Shown: piece by piece, positions 1-9,140 of the stretch
How the letters are laid out: every line of letters begins with the position of its first letter
Position numbering within the stretch: position 1 is the stretch's first letter
Assembly (NCBI GenBank): GCA_029068555.1
Contig: JAIECJ010000029.1
Coordinates: 1 to 64,000 of the forward strand
Source of the DNA: Lachnospiraceae bacterium
Lineage (GTDB): Bacteria > Bacillota > Clostridia > Lachnospirales > Lachnospiraceae
Direction: 5' to 3'
Length of the DNA: 64,000 nucleotides
Program-made: the position numbers and the translations under genes
The notes under the pieces: generated by a model
Databases searched by the model: none
What the model saw: the letters and a program-made list of their open reading frames with translations, nothing else
Told to the model about the DNA's origin: nothing

Positions 1-128
1 CTTGCCTATTTTCCTGATAGCACTACTCCCCAAGCCTCGACGTAGCCACCGCTACGCCTGCGTTTGTGAAGCAGCACTCTCAGAAAAATATTCTGCGCCA
101 AACTATCCAAAACTCAATTTTCACTGTA
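1..128. repeat. Family 2 MITE-like repeat, right part
   Basis: This stretch matches 35930-36061 almost base for base (shared blocks such as CCTATTTTCCTGATAGCACT and GCCTGCGTTTGTGAAGCAGC). The window edge cuts off its left end. Its right end reads TTTTCACTGTAC, which is the terminal inverted repeat of the complete copy at 35903-36061. The neighbouring permease gene ends exactly at this junction. Confidence 0.85.
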
Positions 129-908
129 CTAGTCAGCCATAAGCGAAAGTCCCAGCACCATCAAAATGATCATCATCCCCGGAAACAACGCATACCACGG
201 CGCCGAAAAAAGATAGGTCTGTGACTCAGATAACATGCTTCCAAGGCTCGCGTCTGGCGGCTGGACACCGATTCCAAGATAGCTCATGCCCGCTTCCGCA
301 AGAACGGCATTGTTAAAACCTATCATGACCGAAGACATCAGAACCGGCATGGCATTTGGCAGAATGTGAACAAAGATAATGCGAAGCTGCCCCACTCCGG
401 CAAGTCTGGCACTCTTCACATAATCCATATCCCTGTACTTGATGAATTCTCCCCTGACAATGCGGGCAAAGCTCGGTATAAACGCAATGCCAAGCGCCAG
501 TATGACATTGTATTTCCCTGTTCCTAAAATACTGACAAATACAAGTGCAAGCAGTATACTTGGAAATGCAAAAACAATATCATTTATGCGCATAAGCAGC
601 TCATCAAGCCAACCGCCAAAATATCCCGTAAATGCCCCCACAACGACACCAGACACAGATCCGATTAACACAGTAGCCGCTGCAATCACAAATGTATTCC
701 CCATGCCTTTCAACACCCTTGAAAAGATATCACGCCCAAAATTGTCACACCCCATGAGATGTCTTAGCGACGGTGCTGCCAGTTTCGCCGTACTGTCCAT
801 TTTCGTAATGTCATAAGGTGTGTAGATAAAGCCTATTATAATCAGCAAAAGCATTGTGCCCGTAATGACAAGACCTGTTATAAAATTTGGAGAATACTTT
901 TTTTTCAT
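129..908 (-). CDS. Peptide/nickel-type ABC transporter permease (DppC/OppC family), C-terminus clipped
   Basis: Inner-membrane permease of an oligopeptide/nickel-type ABC importer, the partner of the DppB-like permease just upstream. The 259-residue protein has an N-terminal membrane segment (about residues 12-30), the HLMGCDNFGRDIFSRV block typical of DppC/OppC, and the binding-protein-dependent transport domain from about residue 70. Its end, LGLSLMAD, stops where family members normally continue for another 10-20 residues (usually GDxLRDxLDPR). The TAG stop lies at the junction with the family 2 repeat, so the tail has probably been lost through insertion. The ATPase genes that usually follow are not in the window. 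Function is inferred from family; the substrate is unknown. Confidence 0.85.
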   Translation of the reverse strand: MKKKYSPNFITGLVITGTMLLLIIIGFIYTPYDITKMDSTAKLAAPSLRHLMGCDNFGRDIFSRVLKGMGNTFVIAAATVLIGSVSGVVVGAFTGYFGGWLDELLMRINDIVFAFPSILLALVFVSILGTGKYNVILALGIAFIPSFARIVRGEFIKYRDMDYVKSARLAGVGQLRIIFVHILPNAMPVLMSSVMIGFNNAVLAEAGMSYLGIGVQPPDASLGSMLSESQTYLFSAPWYALFPGMMIILMVLGLSLMAD

Positions 909-961
909 CTCTTAGCCTCCATATTTATCGTATATACCATGAATCTGCCAAAGCTATAATT

Positions 962-1897
962 CTACACAATGCGCGGATCAACTAGCTGGTATATCACATC
1001 AACAAGGAAATTGGTCACAACAACGACAACTGCAATCAGTATGATGACTGCCTCCACAACCGGATAATCCCTATATGAGATAGAGGTCAGCAGAATACGT
1101 CCGATTCCTGGTATATTAAACACCTGCTCTATCACAATGCTGCCCACAAGCATGTCCGCAAGCGTCATTCCCCACAATGTTATAACCGGAATCATGGCAT
1201 TTCTAAGTACATGCCGATACAAAACCTTGTCCGTGTTATTTCCTTTACTATACGCAGTTCGCACATAATCTTTTCCCGATTCATTAATACACGAACTTCT
1301 AAGCATCTTCACAGACATCGCTATTTTGGGCAATGCTATGGCAATACACGGAAAAATAATATATGCAAGAAAACCGCCAAAATCTGTCTCATAGGACACA
1401 AAGCTCCCAGGTGTAAAAAGTTTTAATACTAGTCCAAAGAAGTAAGTTATCAGAATTCCCATAAAAAAATGAGGCACAGACATCACAACCTGATTGACAG
1501 CCATAATCACACGATCCGCCCGCTTTCCACAATGTTTTGCCGTGTAAATCCCTATAGGAAGCGATATCACTGTCATTATCAGGAAGGAAAAAACAGCCAT
1601 CATCACTGTTATTGGAAGTTTTGACAAAATCATGTTGGCAACGGGCAGATTATATTTGTAAGAAGTACCAAAATCACCACTGACAAAACTGATCAGCCAC
1701 TTAAAATACCTTTCCAGAAAAGGCCTGTCCAGACCAAGCTGCTCTCTTAAAGCTGCAAGACTTTCCGGCGTGGCATCCGTTCCAAGCGCTGCCAGCGCTG
1801 CGTCTCCTGGTATCATATCAAAAGCAAGATAGACGAGAAATGAAATACACAAAAGCGTCATTATCATTGTTGTCAGCTTTTTACCGATATATTTCAT
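962..1897 (-). CDS. Peptide/nickel-type ABC transporter permease (DppB/OppB family)
   Basis: First permease of the importer. It has an N-terminal membrane helix, then LGTDATPESLAALREQLGLD and the DppB-type transport domain with about six helices, ending in the family-typical VDVIYQLVDPRI. I place the start at the ATG at 1897, because GGAAGGAGA lies 7 bases upstream; a longer in-frame start at 1927 would place this Shine-Dalgarno inside the coding region. Length (about 311 aa) is normal. It sits 43 bp after the binding-protein gene and 53 bp before the second permease, which implies one operon. Confidence 0.9.
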   Translation of the reverse strand: MKYIGKKLTTMIMTLLCISFLVYLAFDMIPGDAALAALGTDATPESLAALREQLGLDRPFLERYFKWLISFVSGDFGTSYKYNLPVANMILSKLPITVMMAVFSFLIMTVISLPIGIYTAKHCGKRADRVIMAVNQVVMSVPHFFMGILITYFFGLVLKLFTPGSFVSYETDFGGFLAYIIFPCIAIALPKIAMSVKMLRSSCINESGKDYVRTAYSKGNNTDKVLYRHVLRNAMIPVITLWGMTLADMLVGSIVIEQVFNIPGIGRILLTSISYRDYPVVEAVIILIAVVVVVTNFLVDVIYQLVDPRIV

Positions 1898-1940
1898 GTT
1901 CCCGTCTCCTTCCGAGCTCTTTTTCATTCTGTCTTATATG

Positions 1941-3503
1941 CTACTCCACAATAGAAAGTTTTGAAAAATCCTGAATATAAAGTGGATAGAATGTATAACC
2001 TGTATAGCCTTTTCTGACTGCCACCAGCTCACACATATCCTGAATATAAATATTTGCGGCAGTCTCTGCAAGGATTGTCTCACATTTCTTGTAAGCTTCT
2101 GTTGCCCTGTCATCATCCATCACCGCCTCTGCCGCAAGCGCATCAGCATATGCAGCATCATACATTTTGTTGTTATAATTCACAAAATTGTTGTGTGCAT
2201 CTGAACGGAAGCGGCTAAGCATCGCTCCTGCTGTCAGTGTCGACGCATCCACACCGACAAGCGTCGCCTCAAAATCACGTCCCTGATACACATCGCTCAG
2301 CCATGTTTCCCACTCAATCAGTTCAATATTGGCTATGACACCAATCTGCTTAAACTGTTCTGCCACAACCTGAGCTGTGTCAATATGCTGCTGATAATTT
2401 GATGGTACTTTCATTGTAAAACTGAAACCGTCAGGATACCCCGCCTCTGTCAAAAATGCCTTTGCTTTCTCAATATCTGTCGTATAGGTACTGTTCAGCT
2501 CTTCAATATAATATTTCCCAAAGGCCGGAAACATACTACTTCCTACTGGTGTCCCTTTTCCTTCTGAAACAAAATCAAGTATCTCCTGTTTGTCCACCGC
2601 ATAACTGAGTGCCTGCCGTACTTTTTCGTTGTTGAACGGCTCCACTGCATTGTTGAGATATACAGCCTGTACAAGATTCATCGTGCCCTCAAGTATCTCA
2701 AAATCATCTCCAAGTTCTGCCGCCTGCGCCGTCGAAACCCTTGCAACCAAATCAACTGCACCTCCCTCAAGATTCATCACAATCGAATCCGCATCAGCAA
2801 GAACCTTTAATGTGACATCTTTGATATGCGCTGGTTCTCCCCAGTAATCGTCAAACCGTTCAAGCACTACATTCTCCTGCAGAGAACGCGAAACAAATTT
2901 GTATGGTCCTGTTCCGACGGGATTCGTCTGAAGGTCGCCAGCATCAGCTGGCACAATGGCAGCTTCAACAGTTGACAAAATTGCCATAAAGGAACTGCTC
3001 GACTCTTTCAATGTAATAACAATCGTATTCTCATCAGGTGTATCCACGCTCACAATGTTAGAAAACGCTGATATAACCGGTTCTCCCCCATTCAGACCAG
3101 CGCATGTATCAATCGAATACTTCACATCCGCAGCAGTAACGGATTTTCCATTGTGAAACTTTATTCCGTCTCTCAATGTAAACATATATACAAGTCCATC
3201 TTCCGACATTGTGTAATCGCTTGCCACGGCAGGGATCAGATTACCCTCGCTGTCCGGTTTATATAGTCCTTCATAGATATTATAAAGAATCTCCTGTGTA
3301 CCCGCCCCCTGTGACAAGCTCGGCACCAGACTGTCCAAATCCTGTGGAATGCCTATGGTAATATGCGATGCGACAGCAGTATCTGCAACCTTTACAGAGT
3401 CTCCATCCTCCTTATCACCCGAGCATCCACCCAGTGCAACAGTCAATGTAAGCAACATACTTGCAAAAAGAACCTTTACAAATCTTTGTCCTCTTTTCGT
3501 CAT
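1941..3503 (-). CDS. ABC transporter substrate-binding lipoprotein (SBP family 5)
   Basis: Extracytoplasmic solute-binding protein of the same importer. The N-terminus is a lipoprotein signal peptide with the lipobox ALGGC and acylated Cys27. A family 5 binding domain follows (about residues 70-440), with motifs such as ILYNIYEGLYKPD and YMFTLRDGIKFHNGK that mark peptide/nickel-type binding proteins. At 520 aa the length is normal. AAAAGGAG lies 8-9 bases before the ATG. It is the first gene of the operon in transcription order. Peptides are the likeliest ligand, but nickel or other small ligands are possible within this family. Confidence 0.9.
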   Translation of the reverse strand: MTKRGQRFVKVLFASMLLTLTVALGGCSGDKEDGDSVKVADTAVASHITIGIPQDLDSLVPSLSQGAGTQEILYNIYEGLYKPDSEGNLIPAVASDYTMSEDGLVYMFTLRDGIKFHNGKSVTAADVKYSIDTCAGLNGGEPVISAFSNIVSVDTPDENTIVITLKESSSSFMAILSTVEAAIVPADAGDLQTNPVGTGPYKFVSRSLQENVVLERFDDYWGEPAHIKDVTLKVLADADSIVMNLEGGAVDLVARVSTAQAAELGDDFEILEGTMNLVQAVYLNNAVEPFNNEKVRQALSYAVDKQEILDFVSEGKGTPVGSSMFPAFGKYYIEELNSTYTTDIEKAKAFLTEAGYPDGFSFTMKVPSNYQQHIDTAQVVAEQFKQIGVIANIELIEWETWLSDVYQGRDFEATLVGVDASTLTAGAMLSRFRSDAHNNFVNYNNKMYDAAYADALAAEAVMDDDRATEAYKKCETILAETAANIYIQDMCELVAVRKGYTGYTFYPLYIQDFSKLSIVE

Positions 3504-3591
3504 GTCTTTTACTCCTTTTCATTCATATTTATTTGTTATTTTACCCCAAAAAGTATAGTCAATATTATTTTCCTATGTACCATCTTTTTGG

Positions 3592-3713
3592 GTAACAGTT
3601 CAGCCTTCAGCTTCCTGTTGCCGGCATCAAGCCATGCAAAATCGCTTCGCGATGGCCTGATGTATCTCAACCACTACGCTATTTCACGGACTTTGCAATA
3701 AATGCAAAGTCCT
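3592..3713. repeat. Family 3 MITE-like repeat
   Basis: It begins GTAACAGTTCAGCC, like the other family 3 copies at 32571 and 40490. It then has CATCAAGCCATGCAAAA and CTGATG, TATCTCAACCACTACGCT, and a terminal hairpin ACTTTGCA...TGCAAAGT. The right terminal repeat present in the other copies is missing here. It lies between the binding-protein gene and nrdR. Confidence 0.75.
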
Positions 3714-3756
3714 AAAACGTGTTTGGTTCTGTTAGATTTTAAACAAATATAATAAA

Positions 3757-3772
3757 AAATGCAAGGCATTTT
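3757..3772 (-). terminator. Possible weak terminator of nrdR
   Basis: On the minus strand AAAATGC-CTT-GCATTTT forms a 7-bp stem followed by a T-rich tail, about 30 bases after the nrdR stop. The stem is AT-rich, so its strength is doubtful. Confidence 0.4.
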
Positions 3773-3803
3773 AAAGACAATCTTGTTTTTTATTATATAC
3801 AAA

Positions 3804-4256
3804 TTATTTATCCAATACCTTTTTCAGTTCATCCATAAATGTATTGATATCCTTAAACTCACGGTACACCGACGCAAATCTGACATACGCCACTGCATCT
3901 AAATCCTTAAGCTTATTCATGACAAGCTCCCCGACAACACGGCTGCTGATTTCTTTTTCCTCGCGATTCAGGATATCTGCCTCCACCTCATCAACCAGCA
4001 CATCAATACTGTCCATACTAACAGGACGCTTATGACACGCCCTTAATACCCCTGTCTCAATCTTTGACCGATCATATGCCTCCCTGTTATCATCTTTCTT
4101 GATAATAATAAGGGGAATTGCCTCAACTTTTTCATATGTGGTAAAGCGTTTATTACACACGTCACACACACGTCTCCGGCGTATGGAACTGTTATCCTCA
4201 GCTGGTCTTGAATCAATTACCCTGGTATTATCATGACTGCAAAACGGACATTTCAT
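3804..4256 (-). CDS. nrdR: Transcriptional repressor NrdR
   Basis: Zinc- and nucleotide-binding repressor of ribonucleotide reductase genes. The 150-residue protein starts MKCPFC and has the four-cysteine zinc ribbon (CPFC about residues 3-6, CDVC about 31-34) and the ATP-cone domain from about residue 49. The start at 4256 is chosen for GGAGGG 6 bases upstream and for family length. A good sigma-A promoter lies at 4321-4349. In many Clostridia nrdR lies next to ylmC, as here. No nrd gene is in the window, so its targets are elsewhere. Confidence 0.96.
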   Translation of the reverse strand: MKCPFCSHDNTRVIDSRPAEDNSSIRRRRVCDVCNKRFTTYEKVEAIPLIIIKKDDNREAYDRSKIETGVLRACHKRPVSMDSIDVLVDEVEADILNREEKEISSRVVGELVMNKLKDLDAVAYVRFASVYREFKDINTFMDELKKVLDK

Positions 4257-4320
4257 TCTAACCCTCCATTCTGCCGGCAGCCCGCAAGTTTGGACGCCAG
4301 CACAAATTTCATCCAAATTC

Positions 4321-4349
4321 AGTATAATTTATGTTTTCGCCGATGTCAA
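4321..4349 (-). promoter_or_regulatory. Sigma-A-type promoter of nrdR
   Basis: On the minus strand TTGACA (4344-4349) is separated by exactly 17 bases from TATACT (4321-4326), about 65 bases upstream of the nrdR start. This is a near-consensus housekeeping promoter. Confidence 0.7.
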
Positions 4350-4374
4350 TCAGGCGGGGCAGGCTGTTTTCCTT

Positions 4375-4605
4375 TTAGATATCTACTAAAATCAAGTCTG
4401 GTCCAATCTGTCTGATACAGTTATATGGAATGGCAATCACAGAATCATCTGTAATCATTGACCAGAATCCTTTGCAGCCTGGCACAATAATTTTGCAGAT
4501 ACATCCCTTACACTCGTCAATCTCCAAATCACAGACATGCCCAAGCCTTCTACAGTCTTTGATACATATTACTTCTTTTCTCTTTAACTCCTTATAAGTC
4601 ATCAT
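4375..4605 (-). CDS. YlmC/YmxH-family sporulation protein (PRC-barrel)
   Basis: Small protein of about 76 residues beginning MMTYKELKRKEVI, with a single PRC-barrel-like fold (pattern: EVICIKDCRRLGHVCDL, a Cys-rich turn CKGCIC, then IPYNCIRQIGPDLILVDI). Such proteins are annotated as YlmC/YmxH-family sporulation proteins in Clostridia. Their biochemical role is not settled. Start at 4605 (or the adjacent ATG at 4602) is preferred because AAGGGGA lies about 7 bases upstream. It sits directly upstream of nrdR, a recurring arrangement. Confidence 0.85.
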   Translation of the reverse strand: MMTYKELKRKEVICIKDCRRLGHVCDLEIDECKGCICKIIVPGCKGFWSMITDDSVIAIPYNCIRQIGPDLILVDI

Positions 4606-4685
4606 AAAAAATCCCCTTTTCAGCAAGGTGCATTTATATATTATATGCGTCTCGCCAAAAACGGGGAATCTTTACCAGACAATCC

Positions 4686-6887
4686 CTATGAAGCCTTAAA
4701 CTCTATCTCTGTTATGTCAACAACCTCGTCTGCATTCTTTGCAAGCAGCAGCATGTAACTGCCTGCATCTGCTTTAAAACTGTGCGCCCCCTCATCAAAA
4801 TACATAAAGGCATCCCGCTCAAGTATGAGTGAAATTTCCCGCGCCTCGCCTGCTTCAAGAAAAATCTTCTCAAATGCTTTTAATTCCTTTGCAGCTTTTC
4901 TAACCTTTGGACACTTATCCGCCACATAAATCTGTGCAACTGCCGCACCAGCACGGCTTCCAATATTGGAAACGTCAAAGCTTACTTTCACACTTTTACT
5001 ATCTGCCGTATCTTCAAGTACTTCTGCTCTGATACCAGTCATCACAAAATCTGTATATGACAGTCCATAGCCAAACGGAAATGCTGTCGCAACGTCATAA
5101 GTATCATAATACCTGTAGCCTACAAAAATATCCTCTCCGTAATTTACCTTGTCCCCTCCCGGAAACTCGCCAAGCACTGCTACCGGGCAGTCTTTTTCAC
5201 TGACAGGGAAAGTTTCCGGCAAATGACCTGATGGATTGACATCCCCAAACAGTACCTCTGCAAGTGCAATTCCTCCCTCCATGCCTGCATACCAGCTATA
5301 TACCAATGTGTCGGCATTGTCAAGCCATGCACTCATATCAACTGGTGAACCTGCGACAAGTGTTATGACTGCATCCGGTCTTACATGCAGAAGTTCGGAA
5401 ATCAGTCTGTCCTGTTCATATGGCAGCTTCATATCCACCCTGTCCTGCCCCTCTGTGTCATAGTCATGTGTCAGACCGCCCACATAGATGACCGCATCTG
5501 CATCTTGTGCCGCCTCCAGGGCTTCTTTCAAATATTTCTCATTCATTTCTTTCTGGCGCTGCTTCTTTTCCTCAGACTCTGTTTTTGTACCCGGTTCCTG
5601 TGAAACCTGTGTCGTATTGTTATCCTGATTCAGGCTGTCTGCCTGACCATTCTCACTGTCGCCAGTATTTGCCCAGATATTGCCGATATCCTCATTGCAA
5701 TATCCCGGCTTATATATAATCTCAGTATTTCCCCCAAGAAGCATATTCAGTCCCATAAGTGGTGTTATCTCGTACAATGCCTTAATTTCTGCACTTCCTC
5801 CGCCAGGTGCATGCTGTCTGTTGGCATTCTCCCCCACAACCAGAAGCTTTTTAATCTTCTTTCTGTCAAGTGGAAGAATTTCTTTATTATTTTTCAGGAG
5901 TACAACAGATTCCCTTGCCGTCTGCCTCAATACAGCTTTATCCTCATAATCATTGTACCCGCCGGCGCTGCGCTCACCGTCAAGCATATGAAGCTTGTTC
6001 ATAACATTTAATATATGGCGGACTTTCTCATCTATCTTCGCATATATAGTCTTTTTATCCACTTCTCCGCCCTCAATCATCCGAATGATCGGTTCTGCCA
6101 TATAATATTCATCAAAATTATCTGTAACGGACATTTCCATGTCAAGTCCATTCAGCAGAGCTTCCTTCGTATCATGTACACCCCCCCAGTCCGATACCGT
6201 GATTCCTTCAAATCCCCATTCCTTGCGAAGAATATCATTCAGCAGGTAATCATGATGACAGCAGTGCGTACCGCGGAGCTTATTGTAAGCCCCCATAACG
6301 CCTTTTGCCTTGCCTTTCTTGACTGCCGCCTCAAATCCTGGCAGATAGATTTCGCGTAATGCGCGTTCGCTAACTTCTACATCCACATCAAGCCGCCTGG
6401 TTTCCTGATTATTGACAGCAAAGTGCTTCACACATGAGGAAACATCATTTTCCTCAATACCTTGCACCACCGGCACAACCATCTCTGATACGAGATAGGG
6501 ATCCTCCCCCATATATTCAAAACTTCTTCCGCACATCGGCGTTCGCATGATATTGATTCCCGGCGCAAGAATCATATCCTTGCCGCGTCCTCTTGCCTCC
6601 TTGCCAAGCAGTCTGCCTGCAGAGTATGCAAGCGCCCTATTCCATGTCGCTGCAAGAGCTGTATTACAAGGAAGATATGATACGTAATCATAGCTTAGAC
6701 CAATGTCTTTCCACACTGCATTTTCAAAATCTTTCCGAACCCCTCTTGGACCGTCTGAAGTCTTAAAAGGAGGTATTCCAAGACGCTCTACCCCTTTTGT
6801 CGTAAAGAAACCATCTCCATGAATCATGCCTATTTTTTCCTGCAATGTAAGCTTTGCTATCAGTTTCTCAATTTTTTCTTTGGTCAT
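4686..6887 (-). CDS. Glycoside hydrolase family 3 beta-glycosidase
   Basis: Probable cytoplasmic beta-glucosidase/beta-xylosidase: there is no signal peptide. The N-terminal barrel (about residues 10-290) carries the sugar-binding KHF (K154, H155) and the nucleophile Asp233 in TVSDWGG. The second alpha/beta domain (about 325-590) has an acidic, Gln/Asn-rich insertion around 410-455, followed by the VIYVGG and EGQDR blocks. The C-terminal fibronectin-III-like domain (about 645-725) ends in SFKADAG...L. At 733 residues it fits GH3 enzymes lacking a PA14 insert. Its start overlaps the lgt stop by 4 bp (ATGA), so the two are translationally coupled. The exact sugar linkage cannot be read from sequence. 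Confidence 0.92.
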   Translation of the reverse strand: MTKEKIEKLIAKLTLQEKIGMIHGDGFFTTKGVERLGIPPFKTSDGPRGVRKDFENAVWKDIGLSYDYVSYLPCNTALAATWNRALAYSAGRLLGKEARGRGKDMILAPGINIMRTPMCGRSFEYMGEDPYLVSEMVVPVVQGIEENDVSSCVKHFAVNNQETRRLDVDVEVSERALREIYLPGFEAAVKKGKAKGVMGAYNKLRGTHCCHHDYLLNDILRKEWGFEGITVSDWGGVHDTKEALLNGLDMEMSVTDNFDEYYMAEPIIRMIEGGEVDKKTIYAKIDEKVRHILNVMNKLHMLDGERSAGGYNDYEDKAVLRQTARESVVLLKNNKEILPLDRKKIKKLLVVGENANRQHAPGGGSAEIKALYEITPLMGLNMLLGGNTEIIYKPGYCNEDIGNIWANTGDSENGQADSLNQDNNTTQVSQEPGTKTESEEKKQRQKEMNEKYLKEALEAAQDADAVIYVGGLTHDYDTEGQDRVDMKLPYEQDRLISELLHVRPDAVITLVAGSPVDMSAWLDNADTLVYSWYAGMEGGIALAEVLFGDVNPSGHLPETFPVSEKDCPVAVLGEFPGGDKVNYGEDIFVGYRYYDTYDVATAFPFGYGLSYTDFVMTGIRAEVLEDTADSKSVKVSFDVSNIGSRAGAAVAQIYVADKCPKVRKAAKELKAFEKIFLEAGEAREISLILERDAFMYFDEGAHSFKADAGSYMLLLAKNADEVVDITEIEFKAS

Positions 6888-7789
6888 AATTCCCTGTCCC
6901 CCTTCTCTATTCTGTTAGATGTTTTCAATATACGATACCTTACAAACGCATTCATTCCCACTGCAAAGACAAACATTGCCAGTCCGAGCACTTGTGACAC
7001 TGCAACCTGCGTTCCAGGAATCAAAAGCCGGTCAGTACGAATTCCCTCTATGACAAAGCGTCCTATTCCATATCCTCCAAGATAAAATAGACACATTTGC
7101 CCATGGTACTTTTTCCTTTTATGATATAAGAGCATAGCAGCCAAAACACCCATGTTCCAGATACCTTCATACAAAAACGTAGGATGTACCTGTATGAAAT
7201 TTACATCACCCATCGCAGTCATCCCATCAATATGCGACTGTGCAATATCCCACGGCCGTACTGCGTCAACGGGAAGCCGCATGGCAAAAACAGAGTTTGT
7301 ATAACCGCCAAACACCTCTCTGTTAAAGAAATTTCCCCACCTGCCAATAATCTGTCCAAGCACAAGCCCATAAACCCCGCAATCCCCAATCTGATAAGGT
7401 GAAATCTTTCTGAGCCGGCTATATATAAAAAGAGTAATAAACGCTGCAATCACCGCGCCATATATCGCAAGTCCGCCCTGTCTGAGATTAAAAATACCAA
7501 GAAAATTGTCCTTATATAAATCCCACGAAAAAATCACATAGTAGATTCTTGCCCCAATGACCGAAAAAATTACTGCATAGATGCCAAAATCCCATATAAC
7601 ATCCGTGTCCATTTCCTCTTTTTTTGCTATCTGTACTGCCGTCAACACTCCGAGCATAACCCCAATGCCGATTATCAATCCGTAAAATGCAATCTCAAAG
7701 CCAAACACTGAAAAACTTTTGGGAAGATTTTTCAGATAAATTCCAAGATGCGGAAAGGCTATATCATTTACTCCCATTATATCAGGCAT
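6884..7789 (-). CDS. lgt: Prolipoprotein diacylglyceryl transferase
   Basis: Membrane enzyme that transfers diacylglycerol from phosphatidylglycerol to the lipobox cysteine of prelipoproteins, the first step of lipoprotein maturation. The 301-residue protein has about seven membrane helices. It has the Lgt signature GRWGNFFNREVFGG (about residues 150-163), HPTFLYE and the late GIGRFVIEGIRTD block with its conserved arginine. It is translationally coupled to the GH3 gene, though the two functions are unrelated. Probable substrates in this window include the binding lipoprotein at 1941-3503. Confidence 0.96.
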   Translation of the reverse strand: MPDIMGVNDIAFPHLGIYLKNLPKSFSVFGFEIAFYGLIIGIGVMLGVLTAVQIAKKEEMDTDVIWDFGIYAVIFSVIGARIYYVIFSWDLYKDNFLGIFNLRQGGLAIYGAVIAAFITLFIYSRLRKISPYQIGDCGVYGLVLGQIIGRWGNFFNREVFGGYTNSVFAMRLPVDAVRPWDIAQSHIDGMTAMGDVNFIQVHPTFLYEGIWNMGVLAAMLLYHKRKKYHGQMCLFYLGGYGIGRFVIEGIRTDRLLIPGTQVAVSQVLGLAMFVFAVGMNAFVRYRILKTSNRIEKGDREL

Positions 7790-7823
7790 ATATTTTACCT
7801 CGCTTAAATATTATCATATCATT

Positions 7824-8921
7824 CTAAACATTAAACCGGAACAAAATCACATCCCCGTCTTTTACCACATACTCCTTGCCCTCGAGACCGACAAGTCCTT
7901 TATCCCTTGCTGCCGCAAGAGAACCATTTTCCAGTAAATCCCTGTAATTCACAACCTCTGCACGAATAAAACCTCGCTCAAAATCTGTGTGAATCTTTCC
8001 TGCCGCCTGCGGCGCCTTGGTGCCGACCTTAATCGTCCATGCGCGGCATTCATCCTCTCCCGCCGTCAGGAAGCTGATTAATCCCAGCAGCCTGTAGCTT
8101 GCTGATATCAGCTTGTCCAGTCCGGATTCCTTTAATCCTAAATCTTCAAGGAACATTATTTTTTCATCATCATCAAGCTCTGCAATTTCCTGTTCAATCT
8201 GGGCACAAATTACAAATACCTCAAAATCTTCTCCTGCAGCATACTCACGGACTTCCTTCACCCCCTCATTGCCTGCACCATCATTTGCGAGATCGTCTTC
8301 CGCCACATTTGCAGCAAAGATAACAGGTTTATCTGTCAATAGATTGTAACCATTTCTCCATAGAATTTCCTCATCATCTTCTGTCACAAAGCTTTTTGCC
8401 ATTTTCCCTTCCTCAAGGTGTGCCTTGAGCCGCTCTGCAAGTGCAAGCTCCTTTGCCTGAGTCTTGTCATTTTTGGCGCCCCTTGTAACCTTTGCAATGC
8501 GTCTCTCAAGTATCTCAATATCAGAGAAAATAAGCTCTAAGTTTATCGTCTCAATATCTCTTAATGGATTAATGTTTCCGTCAACATGGACGATATTGGA
8601 ATCCTCAAAGCATCTTACCACATGGACTATCGCATCAACCTCACGGATATTGGCAAGAAACTGATTTCCAAGTCCTTCTCCCTTTGATGCACCCTTTACC
8701 AGTCCCGCTATATCAACAAATTCAATCACTGCGGGTGTTACTTTTTTCGTGTGGTAAAGCTCGCCAAGAAGCCTGATTCTCTCATCAGGCACCGTTACCA
8801 CGCCCACGTTCGGATCAATTGTACAAAACGGGTAGTTTGCAGACTCTGCACCTGCCTTTGTCAAAGAATTGAATAATGTACTCTTTCCTACGTTTGGAAG
8901 TCCGACGATTCCTAGTTTCAT
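7824..8921 (-). CDS. ychF: Redox-regulated ATPase YchF (Obg family)
   Basis: Obg-family P-loop ATPase that associates with ribosomes. The sequence has G1 GLPNVGKST at the N-terminus, G3 DIAGL, and NVAE at the G4 position. The NxxE motif in place of NKxD explains why YchF prefers ATP to GTP. A coiled-coil domain follows in the middle, and a C-terminal TGS domain (about residues 280-365) contains FTAGEDECRAWTIKVGTKAPQAAGKIHTDFERGFIRAEV. At 365 aa the length is standard. It lies 34 bp upstream of lgt. Confidence 0.96.
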   Translation of the reverse strand: MKLGIVGLPNVGKSTLFNSLTKAGAESANYPFCTIDPNVGVVTVPDERIRLLGELYHTKKVTPAVIEFVDIAGLVKGASKGEGLGNQFLANIREVDAIVHVVRCFEDSNIVHVDGNINPLRDIETINLELIFSDIEILERRIAKVTRGAKNDKTQAKELALAERLKAHLEEGKMAKSFVTEDDEEILWRNGYNLLTDKPVIFAANVAEDDLANDGAGNEGVKEVREYAAGEDFEVFVICAQIEQEIAELDDDEKIMFLEDLGLKESGLDKLISASYRLLGLISFLTAGEDECRAWTIKVGTKAPQAAGKIHTDFERGFIRAEVVNYRDLLENGSLAAARDKGLVGLEGKEYVVKDGDVILFRFNV

Positions 8922-8939
8922 ATCTTGTTATACCTGCTC

Positions 8940-9006
8940 AGAAATCCTTTATTTTCAAGGGTTTCTGCCTTTCTCTATATTTTTACTACACAAATTACTA
9001 CACAAT
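8940..9006. repeat. Inverted repeat and 12-bp tandem repeat beside integrase remnant
   Basis: AGAAATCCTT and AAGGGTTTCT form an imperfect inverted repeat at 8940-8966. At 8983-9006 TTACTACACAAA is followed by a second unit ending in T. Both lie between ychF and the recombinase remnant. This is where an attachment site would be expected, but no second copy was recognised, so the att role is conjecture. Confidence 0.35.
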
Positions 9007-9008
9007 TT

Positions 9009-9123
9009 TTAAGGCACTTTCATTTTTTCAACTTCTTTGACCATTTCATCTCCGGTTACATGGACGTATAAATTCATCGTAATACCTACATTGGCCTGAT
9101 CTAAAATCACCCGTAAAGTCTTA
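9009..9123 (-). pseudogene. Tyrosine recombinase (phage/ICE integrase) C-terminal remnant
   Basis: The minus strand encodes an open 37-codon tail reading PKTLRVILDQANVGITMNL, then YVHVTGDEMVKEVEKMKVP and a TAA stop. This matches the end of tyrosine recombinases, where PKTLxxILGHSxxxxTMNxYxHVT carries the second active-site histidine and the nucleophilic tyrosine. The expected GH of the histidine box is DQ here, and the rest of the gene is missing. A family 1 repeat end abuts it at 9122. It is therefore an inactive relic of an integrated element. Confidence 0.75.
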
Positions 9124-9140
9124 GGGCGTGTTTGAAAAAT
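9122..9140. repeat. Solo end of family 1 MITE-like repeat
   Basis: TAGGGCGTGTTTGAAAAAT differs by one base from the family 1 terminal repeat. The following GCTCCTTGCC resembles the start of the element interior, and then similarity stops. Confidence 0.6.

Noticed and set aside
8940-8966. Inverted repeat downstream of the integrase remnant as a definite attachment site
   Set aside because: Only one copy was found and no tRNA or gene-end duplication supports it, so it is listed only as a possible repeat.
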